Assembly: GCA_016787545.1 (NCBI GenBank)
Contig: JAEUUS010000145.1
Location: 1 to 33,566 of the forward strand
DNA length: 33,566 bases
Reading direction: 5' to 3'
Source: Saprospiraceae bacterium
GTDB taxonomy: Bacteria > Bacteroidota > Bacteroidia > Chitinophagales > Saprospiraceae
Within the stretch, counting starts at the first letter, position 1, and each line of letters opens with the position of its first letter. Shown here one piece after another: positions 14,117 through 20,522 of this stretch. The notes below the pieces were generated by a model that worked only from the letters and a program-made list of their open reading frames with translations, ran no database searches and was not told the DNA's origin. A program made the position numbers and the translations under genes.

Positions 14117-17020
14117 ATGGCAAAAACAAAAAATACGGCAAACGACTTACGGTCGATGGTTGACGGTGAACGACCAACGGTTGACCGTGATTTTATTGAA
14201 GTAATCGGCGCGCGGGTCCATAACCTGCGCAATGTTGATGTGCGTATTCCTCGCAACCAACTGGTGGTGATTACCGGCGTGAGTGGCTCAGGTAAATCCA
14301 GTCTGGCCTTTGATACCATTTATGCCGAGGGACAACGCCGTTTTATGGAAACCCTTTCCAGTTATGCCCGCCAATTCATCGGTGAAATGGAGCGCCCGGA
14401 TGTGGAACAAATTACCGGACTCTCTCCCGTTATTTCCATAGAACAAAAAACCACCGGTCGCAACCCACGATCTACGGTGGGCACGGTAACCGAGGTGTAT
14501 GATTTTCTGCGCCTGCTCTTCGCGCGGGCGGGCGAGGCTTATTCCTACGAAACCGGCAAAAAAATGGTGAAATACACCGAAGAGCAAATCGTGGAAAATA
14601 TCACGGAGCGCTTTTCGGGACATAAAATAGCCTTGCTGGCACCCGTGGTACGCTCGCGCAAAGGTCATTACCGCGAATTATTCGAACAAATCCGCAAGCA
14701 AGGATATACCCGCGTGCGCATCGACGGCGAAGTGCAGGAAATCACGCCGGGCATGCAGCTGGACCGCTATAAAATCCACGATATTGAAATTGTGGTAGAC
14801 CGGCTAAAAGTGGGCGACGACCGCAATGAACGGCTTACGGAAAGCCTGGGCACAGCCCTAAAACTTGGCGACGGGTTGGTGCAGGTACTTGACATGGATC
14901 AGGACGATCCCTTAGCTGTTTCTGCTTTCTCCAAAAACCTCATGTGTGCCGATACTGGCCTTTCATACGACGAACCCTCACCCAATACCTTTTCTTTCAA
15001 CTCGCCTTACGGAATGTGCCCGGCCTGCAAAGGACTCGGAGAGATCCACGAGGTAGATATGCAGCGGGTGATTCCGGATTATAGCAAGAGTATCAATGAG
15101 GTGGGGATTGTGCCCCTTGGCGATGTGCGGGAAAACATGCTGTTCAAACAATTACGCGCTCTGGCTAAAAAACACAATTTCTCTTTTTCCACGCCCATTA
15201 AAGACCTGCCGGAAACGGTACTCAACGCTATTTTACATGGGGGCGACGAGATCAAGGTGGATATGACCTGGGGAAGTGAGGAATGGAGTTACGATATGGC
15301 CTTTGACGGGTTGATCAATGTGTTGAAACGGCAGTTTACAGATTCTACCAGCGAAAAAGCCCGGCAATGGGCAGAAGATTTTATTGCCATTGTGCCTTGC
15401 CCGGATTGCGGAGGTTCGAGATTGAAAAAAGAAAGTCGCTGGTTCAAAATTGCCGAGCACAATATCGCCGAGTTGTCGGATATGGACCTCAATGAACTCT
15501 ATGGCAAGCTGGAAAATGTGGAAGAGCGCATGAGCGAGCGGCAGCGCGTGATTGCAAAGGATGTATTAAAAGAAATTCGATTCCGACTAAAGTTTCTGCT
15601 CCAGGTTGGCCTGGATTACCTGGCGCTAAACCGTCCGGCCCGCTCCTTGTCGGGTGGGGAGAGTCAGCGCATTCGTTTGGCCACTCAAATAGGTTCTCAG
15701 CTCACAGGTATCACCTATATTCTGGATGAACCGAGCATCGGCTTGCATCAAAGGGATAACCATCGCTTGATAGTGGCTCTGAAAAATTTGCGTGACATTG
15801 GCAATTCTGTATTGGTGGTAGAGCACGACCGCGACATCATGCTGGAATCCGATTATCTGATTGATTTGGGCCCTGGAGCAGGCAAACACGGCGGTATGAT
15901 TGTGGACATTGGCAAGCCCGCTGATTTTTTAAAAAATCCCACGGCTACTTCAGATTATTTAGCCGGCAGGGTGAAACTGGACATTCCGGCTCGGAGGCCC
16001 GGCAGTGGTAAGTGGTTGGAATTGAAGGGCTGTGCAGGTCATAATTTGAAAAACACCAATTTGCGCATTCCACTGGGAACCTTTACTTGTATTACAGGTG
16101 TGAGCGGCTCGGGTAAGAGTTCCTTGGTAAACGAAACCCTCTACCCTATTCTTCAGAGCCATTTTTACAATAGTCTGAAACGTCCGCTCAAATATGAACA
16201 AATAGAAGGGCTGGAACATTTGGACAAGGTGATTGAAATAGACCAAAGCGCCATTGGTCGTACTCCCCGATCCAATCCGGCCACTTATACCAATGTATTT
16301 GGCGATATCCGCAAGTTATTTGCCGAAACTCCTGAGGCGAAGATTCGGGGGTATGCCAACGGTCGTTTTTCTTTCAATGTGAAAGGCGGCAGGTGTGAAG
16401 TATGCGAGGGCGCTGGTTTGCGCACCATTGAAATGAACTTTTTGCCCGATGTGCAGGTACACTGCGAGCGTTGTCAAGGCAGGAGATACAACCGTGAAAC
16501 GCTGGAGGTGCTGTACAAGGGTAAATCCATTTCGGATGTGCTGGACATGACTATTCAGGAGGCGGCAGCGTTTTTTGAGCCCATTCCATCCATTTACCGC
16601 AAGATCAAAACTTTGCAGGATGTGGGTTTAGGATACATTACCCTTGGGCAGCAGGCCACTACCCTTTCCGGCGGCGAAGCCCAGCGGGTGAAACTGGCGG
16701 AAGAGTTATCCAAAAAAGACACCGGCAGAACCATTTATATCCTGGATGAACCAACCACGGGATTGCATTTTGACGATATCCGGCAATTGTTGATGGTGTT
16801 GAATCAATTGGTGGAAAAAGGCAATACAGTGGTGGTCATTGAACACAACCTGGATGTGATCAAAATGGCGGATTACATCGTGGATGTTGGTCCGGAGGGT
16901 GGTTTTCGCGGCGGAAATATTGTGGCGGAAGGCACTCCGGAGGAGGTAGCTAAAGTAAAAGGGAGCTGGACCGGACAGTTTTTGGTGGATGAGTTGGCTG
17001 TTACGCCTTCTCCAAAATAA
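14117..17020 (+). CDS. uvrA: Excinuclease ABC subunit A
   Basis: UvrA is the damage-sensing ATPase of nucleotide excision repair; a dimer loads UvrB onto lesions. The protein has 967 residues, slightly longer than the usual 940. Two ABC modules are complete: Walker A GVSGSGKS at 54-61 and 661-668, signature LSGGESQ at about 511 and LSGGEAQ at about 850, and Walker B ILDEPSIGLH and ILDEPTTGLH. The C-terminal zinc module has Cys760, Cys763, Cys783 and Cys786. The first zinc module reads MCADTGLS...MCPACKG, lacking one of the four cysteines found in E. coli. About 23 residues precede the normal UvrA start (FIEVIGARVHNL), and the DNA coding for them is repeat-like. Met14 (14156) is an alternative start. 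The 3' end overlaps the convergent higA gene by 20 bp. Confidence 0.97.
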   Translation: MAKTKNTANDLRSMVDGERPTVDRDFIEVIGARVHNLRNVDVRIPRNQLVVITGVSGSGKSSLAFDTIYAEGQRRFMETLSSYARQFIGEMERPDVEQITGLSPVISIEQKTTGRNPRSTVGTVTEVYDFLRLLFARAGEAYSYETGKKMVKYTEEQIVENITERFSGHKIALLAPVVRSRKGHYRELFEQIRKQGYTRVRIDGEVQEITPGMQLDRYKIHDIEIVVDRLKVGDDRNERLTESLGTALKLGDGLVQVLDMDQDDPLAVSAFSKNLMCADTGLSYDEPSPNTFSFNSPYGMCPACKGLGEIHEVDMQRVIPDYSKSINEVGIVPLGDVRENMLFKQLRALAKKHNFSFSTPIKDLPETVLNAILHGGDEIKVDMTWGSEEWSYDMAFDGLINVLKRQFTDSTSEKARQWAEDFIAIVPCPDCGGSRLKKESRWFKIAEHNIAELSDMDLNELYGKLENVEERMSERQRVIAKDVLKEIRFRLKFLLQVGLDYLALNRPARSLSGGESQRIRLATQIGSQLTGITYILDEPSIGLHQRDNHRLIVALKNLRDIGNSVLVVEHDRDIMLESDYLIDLGPGAGKHGGMIVDIGKPADFLKNPTATSDYLAGRVKLDIPARRPGSGKWLELKGCAGHNLKNTNLRIPLGTFTCITGVSGSGKSSLVNETLYPILQSHFYNSLKRPLKYEQIEGLEHLDKVIEIDQSAIGRTPRSNPATYTNVFGDIRKLFAETPEAKIRGYANGRFSFNVKGGRCEVCEGAGLRTIEMNFLPDVQVHCERCQGRRYNRETLEVLYKGKSISDVLDMTIQEAAAFFEPIPSIYRKIKTLQDVGLGYITLGQQATTLSGGEAQRVKLAEELSKKDTGRTIYILDEPTTGLHFDDIRQLLMVLNQLVEKGNTVVVIEHNLDVIKMADYIVDVGPEGGFRGGNIVAEGTPEEVAKVKGSWTGQFLVDELAVTPSPK

Positions 17021-17393
17021 AGGCTGCATCAATAGACAAAACGGAATAAAGTCGTTTGGCCAGGTCAAGATTGACTTTCCGTTTGCCCTGCATTACCTCG
17101 GAAAGGCGTGTGGCTGAGATTCCTAATAACTCAGCTAGTTCTTTTTGCCGAATTTTCCGTTCGTACATTTTAAGCTCCAGCATTTCAATCAGCGTTTTAG
17201 GCTGCTTGATTGGCATCAAAGGGACACCATCTTCCCAAGCTTCAGCCATAATCGAAAGTTGCTGTAATTCTGTTTTTTCTGTTGGAGAAAGGGCATTGAA
17301 CCCTCCTTTTGCAGTAGATTTTTGAAGATAAGATTCAACCCGATCCATGACCTGGCGGTATTCTTCTTCTGATTGTATGGAATACTTAATCAT
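17001..17393 (-). CDS. higA: HigA-type antitoxin with XRE helix-turn-helix
   Basis: The protein has 130 residues. The N-terminal half is acidic and helical (EEEYRQVMDRVESYL), the usual toxin-binding part of this family. The C-terminal half holds an XRE helix-turn-helix at about 82-108 (RQKELAELLGISATRLSEVM). It neutralises HigB and represses the operon. It starts two bases after the toxin stop, in the toxin-first order that defines higBA. Its last 20 bp overlap the end of uvrA in the opposite direction. Confidence 0.9.
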   Translation of the reverse strand: MIKYSIQSEEEYRQVMDRVESYLQKSTAKGGFNALSPTEKTELQQLSIMAEAWEDGVPLMPIKQPKTLIEMLELKMYERKIRQKELAELLGISATRLSEVMQGKRKVNLDLAKRLYSVLSIDAAFILEKA

Positions 17394-17395
17394 GT

Positions 17396-17689
17396 TTAAA
17401 CAGCTGTTACGTCTATTTTGTCGTAATCGGAATGCGTTCCAACAAAGCGAATAAAAACGGTTCGGATGTCAAAAAAGATCATGACGACAAGCCGGTATTT
17501 GTTTCCTTTGATATTAAACACAAACCTGTCATTCCCAACATAATCCACTGAGTTGAAGGATTCCCGAATTTGTTGCAGGTGATCCCAATCGGCAGTTTTT
17601 ACGATTTGATACCATTTATTAAGTGCATCAATAGCATCCGGATGATTCTCCCCAAAGTCCCGAAGAATGGTTTTGCTAATGATCACCAT
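17396..17689 (-). CDS. higB: HigB-type toxin, RelE superfamily mRNA interferase
   Basis: The protein has 97 residues and matches the HigB family from end to end: start MVIISKTILRDFGENHPDA, middle WYQIVKTADWDHLQQIRESF, and end VFIRFVGTHSDYDKIDV. HigB toxins cut mRNA on the ribosome; the family's usual basic and aromatic residues (Lys65, Arg67, His86, Tyr89) are present, so it looks intact. It is the first gene of the pair and is transcribed toward uvrA. The -7 element ends only eight bases before the start codon, so the mRNA may be nearly leaderless. Confidence 0.92.
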   Translation of the reverse strand: MVIISKTILRDFGENHPDAIDALNKWYQIVKTADWDHLQQIRESFNSVDYVGNDRFVFNIKGNKYRLVVMIFFDIRTVFIRFVGTHSDYDKIDVTAV

Positions 17690-17697
17690 AGTACTTG

Positions 17698-17728
17698 CAA
17701 ATGTATAAATAAAATTACACTTTTCGAA
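17698..17728 (-). promoter_or_regulatory. higBA promoter (TTCG-N19-TACATTTG)
   Basis: On the minus strand TACATTTG (17698-17705) fits TAnnTTTG exactly. TTCG lies 19 bases upstream (17725-17728). The start codon at 17689 follows eight bases after the -7 element. Confidence 0.6.
17703..17720. promoter_or_regulatory. Imperfect palindrome, candidate HigA operator
   Basis: GTATAA (17703-17708) and TTACAC (17715-17720) are inverted half-sites with one mismatch, separated by six bases. They lie between the -33 and -7 elements of the higBA promoter, where an autorepressor would block polymerase. HigA proteins of other species bind comparable TGTAA-containing palindromes. Confidence 0.4.
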
Positions 17729-17816
17729 ATTTTTTTCTCAAAAAAAATCCAAGCATTCTGATTTTTTAACCGTTTTTAGCTAATAATATGAAGGATTAGA
17801 AAAGTTTACCCTAACG

Positions 17817-17848
17817 CTTGTTTAAAAAAACAGAATTATCTACCTTTG
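17817..17848 (+). promoter_or_regulatory. Promoter of the yceD-rpmF operon (CTTG-N20-TACCTTTG)
   Basis: TACCTTTG at 17841-17848 is a near-ideal Bacteroidota -7 element. CTTG (17817-17820) is placed 20 bases upstream as a -33 box. The leader to the ATG at 17877 would be about 20 nt. The preceding 17690-17816 is AT-rich and holds only the higBA promoter. Confidence 0.65.
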
Positions 17849-17876
17849 CCGCCCGTTTTGAAAAACTGCTGAGCCA

Positions 17877-18401
17877 ATGGACGCATTTGTCGCGTATTCC
17901 CTCCCGATCCAGGGTTTAAAAACAGGAGTACATCATTACAAGTTTGAGATAGACAATGCGTTTTTCGCTCGGTTCGAGGGTTCTCCTGTTCAGAACGGGA
18001 AAGTTCATTTTGATCTGGAACTCGACAGACGGCCCGATATGATGTTGCTTCAGTTCACGCTGGAGGGTTATATTCAGGCTGAATGCGATCGGTGTACTGC
18101 CAACATCAATCTGCCGATTGAGGATGAGCAGCATTTGATTGTTAAGTTTGCTGAAGAAGACATGGAGACTGAGGATGAGGAAGTTGTATTCCTTCATCGG
18201 GATGCTCCGGACTTCAACGTTGCCAAATTTCTGTATGAGTTTGTGGTGCTGGCTTTGCCTATTACGAATACATATGATTGCGAGAACGATGCCAATCCGC
18301 CTTGCAATTTCGAAGTACTCAAGCACCTCGATCCGGATCAGGACGGACCATCAGGCGGCTCCATTTGGGATAGTCTGAAAGATTTGAAAAACGATAATTA
18401 A
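17877..18401 (+). CDS. yceD: YceD/DUF177 family protein, upstream of L32
   Basis: The protein has 174 residues. The DUF177 core is seen at about 15-130, with the conserved pair Cys70/Cys73 in QAECDRCTANINL, followed by an acidic stretch (EEDMETEDEEVVF). A second cysteine pair (Cys135, Cys143, DCENDANPPCNF) is a common variant. In many bacteria DUF177 sits directly before rpmF and is linked to 23S rRNA metabolism; here rpmF starts 46 bp downstream. The protein is cytoplasmic. Family and operon context agree, so the assignment is firm although the exact biochemical role is not. Confidence 0.88.
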   Translation: MDAFVAYSLPIQGLKTGVHHYKFEIDNAFFARFEGSPVQNGKVHFDLELDRRPDMMLLQFTLEGYIQAECDRCTANINLPIEDEQHLIVKFAEEDMETEDEEVVFLHRDAPDFNVAKFLYEFVVLALPITNTYDCENDANPPCNFEVLKHLDPDQDGPSGGSIWDSLKDLKNDN

Positions 18402-18447
18402 TTGAATCATAATTGGTTGTGGAAACAACCTGTAACTGAATAGCGTC

Positions 18448-18651
18448 ATGCCAAATCCAAAATGGCGGCACTCCAAGCGCCGCAAGCGCGCACGCCGCAC
18501 ACACGACCATGCTGCAATGCCAACCTTGGGCACCTGCAAAACCACCGGTGAAGTTCACATGTTCCACCACGCATATAAAGTGGATGGCGACCTGTACTAC
18601 CGTGGTCAGGTGCTGGTTCCGGGTACAGCCCGGGCTGCAGCCGAAGAATAA
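18448..18651 (+). CDS. rpmF: 50S ribosomal protein L32
   Basis: The protein has 67 residues. The basic N-terminus (NPKWRHSKRRKRARRTHD) is diagnostic for bL32. The middle GTCKTTGEVHMFHHAYKVDG corresponds to the zinc-ribbon region but keeps only one cysteine (Cys30), so this is the zinc-free type of L32. The gene is co-transcribed with yceD and followed by a hairpin terminator. Start at ATG 18448 gives the standard MPNPK beginning. Confidence 0.95.
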   Translation: MPNPKWRHSKRRKRARRTHDHAAMPTLGTCKTTGEVHMFHHAYKVDGDLYYRGQVLVPGTARAAAEE

Positions 18652-18674
18652 CCTGCCTCTTTCAGCAGGCACAT

Positions 18675-18719
18675 AAGAGGCTCCAATCCCGCTCGTCGGG
18701 GTGTGTGGGGCTTTTTTTG
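18675..18719 (+). terminator. Rho-independent-like terminator after rpmF
   Basis: AAGAGGCTCC pairs with GGGGCTTTTT through three G-U wobbles. ATCCCG and CGGGGT continue the stem around the loop CTCGT. A run of seven T follows. A smaller hairpin, CCTGC-N8-GCAGG, lies just before (18652-18669). Confidence 0.65.
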
Positions 18720-18740
18720 TTTGTATTCATTGGCGTTAAT

Positions 18741-18897
18741 TAGGGGTCATTTAGAGGTCATTTAAGGGTCATTAGGGGTCATTTAGTGGTCATTTGGGGT
18801 CATTTAGTTGAATGACCGAATAGCCCAAATGCCCCTTAAATGCCCCTTAAATGACCCTTAAATGACCCTTAAATGACCCCCAAATGACCTCAATGAC
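18741..18897. repeat. Mirrored array: GGGTCATTTA units followed by their reverse complement
   Basis: From 18741 to about 18808 there are six units of GGGGTCATTTA type (GGGGTCATTTA, GAGGTCATTTAA, GGGTCATTA, GGGGTCATTTA, GTGGTCATTT, GGGGTCATTTA). After a short turn, 18821-18897 carries about seven units of the complement (CCCTTAAATGACC, CCCCCAAATGACC). The whole block can fold into one long imperfect hairpin. It fills the gap between the rpmF terminator and the ridA start at 18912. No promoter is seen in it. Confidence 0.88.
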
Positions 18898-18911
18898 TAA
18901 TAACTTCCATC

Positions 18912-19292
18912 ATGAAACAACTCATCAACACTCCCAATGCTCCGCTTCCGATTGGACCATACAATCAGGCTACCAGTTTGAATGGTTTGATTTTCATCTC
19001 TGGCCAAATTGCCATCGATCCGGCCACCAACGAATTGGTGCTGGAAAATATTGAGGCAGAAACCCACCAGGTGCTCAAAAACCTCAAGGCAATCCTCGAA
19101 GCAGGTGGAAGCAACTTGGAAAAAGTGTTAAAGGCCACCGTTTTTGTTAAAGACATGAACCTTTTCGGTCGGATAAACGCTGTGTATGGTGAGTACTTCA
19201 AACCTGAGTTTGCACCAGCCCGCGAGTTGGTTCAGGTTTCGGAGTTACCCAAATTCGTAAATATTGAAATATCTGTGATAGCTAGTGTTTGA
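18912..19292 (+). CDS. ridA: RidA family reactive intermediate/imine deaminase
   Basis: The protein has 126 residues, the standard length for RidA. RidA hydrolyses reactive enamine/imine intermediates made by PLP enzymes such as threonine dehydratase, forming a trimer in the cytoplasm. Visible family marks are PIGPYNQATSLNGLIFISGQ at the start, GGSNLEKVLKATVFV in the middle, and the signature PARELVQVSELPK near the end with the substrate-binding Arg. The terminal stretch (VNIEISVIA) matches the consensus. The stop codon (19290-19292) already lies inside the left arm of the large inverted repeat before trpS, so this repeat supplies the last two to three codons. Confidence 0.94.
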   Translation: MKQLINTPNAPLPIGPYNQATSLNGLIFISGQIAIDPATNELVLENIEAETHQVLKNLKAILEAGGSNLEKVLKATVFVKDMNLFGRINAVYGEYFKPEFAPARELVQVSELPKFVNIEISVIASV

Positions 19293-19468
19293 GTGTTTGA
19301 GTGTTTTGGTGCTTTAGTTGGCGTTCGGCAGGGGATTTAATTTGAATTTAGGCAACTTTTTTACCACGAGCCATTCAGGACACAATGGTTTTGCGTTCTT
19401 TATGTTTTAAGTGGTAATGCCCAGCCGAACGCCAACTAAAGCACCAAAACACTCAAACACTCAAACAC
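19285..19468. repeat. Perfect 45-bp inverted repeat with nested hairpins, between ridA and trpS
   Basis: Arms 19285-19329 and 19424-19468 are exact reverse complements over 45 bp. Each arm joins a TTTGAGTGTTTGAGTGTTTT-type run to GCTTTAGTTGGCGTTCGGC. The 94-bp centre is itself structured: TTACCAC pairs with GTGGTAA, and CCATT with AATGG. The left arm includes the ridA stop codon, and the right arm ends 13 bp before the trpS start. Relatives of the arm sequence occur at 13911-13998 and 4917-4986. It resembles a non-autonomous palindromic element. Confidence 0.93.
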
Positions 19469-19481
19469 CAAACCACTCAAC

Positions 19482-20483
19482 ATGAAAAACGTTCTCTCTT
19501 GCGTTCAGCCAACCGGCGATCTCCATTTAGGCAACTATTTTGGCGCTGTCCAGAACTGGGTACGCATCCAGGAAAGCTATAAATGCTTTTATGGAGTGGT
19601 AGATTACCACTCTATGACTATGCCTTACAACCCTGTACAGCTGAGAGAGAACACCTGGAAAATGGCGTTTTACCTGCTGGCCTGTGGCATCAAACCGGAA
19701 AACGTGTTTATCCAAAGCCAGATTCCGGAACATGTGGAACTCTCCTGGATCCTGAGTTGTACCACTTCCTATGGCGAACTGACGCGCATGACCCAGTTTA
19801 AGGATAAAACCGACCAGCTGCATGAAGCGGATAAAGACGCTTTTGTAAGCTTGGGCCTGTTTGCCTACCCGGTGCTTCAGGCGGCCGACATCCTGATTTA
19901 TCACGCTGATTATGTGCCTGTGGGCAAAGACCAGGAGCAACACCTGGAGTTATCACGCAACATTGCCCAGCGCTTCAACCACCAGTTTGGCAAGGAATAT
20001 TTCGTTCACCCGGAACCTTTATTCACCGAAACGCCAAAGATCCTATCCCCGGCAGATCCTACCCGGAAAATGAGTAAAAGCCTGGGGGAAAAGCACTACA
20101 TCAACCTCTTCGGTGAAGAAGACCGCATCCGTAAGCAGATCAAATCTGCCGTAACGGATACCGGCGAAACCGCTGCGGGCGAAATGAGTGCGGGGGTTAA
20201 AAACCTCTTCGAGCTGCTGCGCGCCTGCAACAGCATGGAAGCCCACAACTCGTTGATGGCCGACTACAATGCCGGTGCCCTGCGTTACAGCGACCTTAAA
20301 GAAGCCGTAGCCAATGCCGTGGTTGGATTAGTCAATCCCTTCCGCGAGCGCCTCGCCGAACTACAGGCTGATAAAAAGAATGTAAAAACTCAGGTACTGG
20401 AATCCAGCGCCGAAATCCGCAAACGCGCCCAGCAAACGCTGAAAGAAGTGCGGGAGATGACGGGGTTGACATCGGGGAGGTAG
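19482..20483 (+). CDS. trpS: Tryptophan-tRNA ligase
   Basis: The protein has 333 residues, the normal size for bacterial TrpRS. It charges tRNA-Trp with tryptophan in the cytoplasm. The class I HIGH-type motif is GDLHLGNYFG at about 12-21, and KMSKS is present exactly at 196-200 (TRKMSKSLGEKH). Other family segments are ILSCTTSYGELTRMTQFK and YPVLQAADILIY, followed by VPVGKDQEQHLELSRNIA. Start ATG 19482 gives the usual short N-terminus. The gene stands alone, with the inverted repeat upstream and the convergent STAND gene 39 bp downstream. Confidence 0.97.
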   Translation: MKNVLSCVQPTGDLHLGNYFGAVQNWVRIQESYKCFYGVVDYHSMTMPYNPVQLRENTWKMAFYLLACGIKPENVFIQSQIPEHVELSWILSCTTSYGELTRMTQFKDKTDQLHEADKDAFVSLGLFAYPVLQAADILIYHADYVPVGKDQEQHLELSRNIAQRFNHQFGKEYFVHPEPLFTETPKILSPADPTRKMSKSLGEKHYINLFGEEDRIRKQIKSAVTDTGETAAGEMSAGVKNLFELLRACNSMEAHNSLMADYNAGALRYSDLKEAVANAVVGLVNPFRERLAELQADKKNVKTQVLESSAEIRKRAQQTLKEVREMTGLTSGR

Positions 20484-20522
20484 ACTCAGTAAAGTTTGGT
20501 TTATTCGTCCAATAGGTTTAAA

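Noticed and set aside
18741..18897. Possible CRISPR array
   Set aside because: Units are about 11 bp without unique spacers, and the second half is the reverse complement of the first. No cas gene is present.
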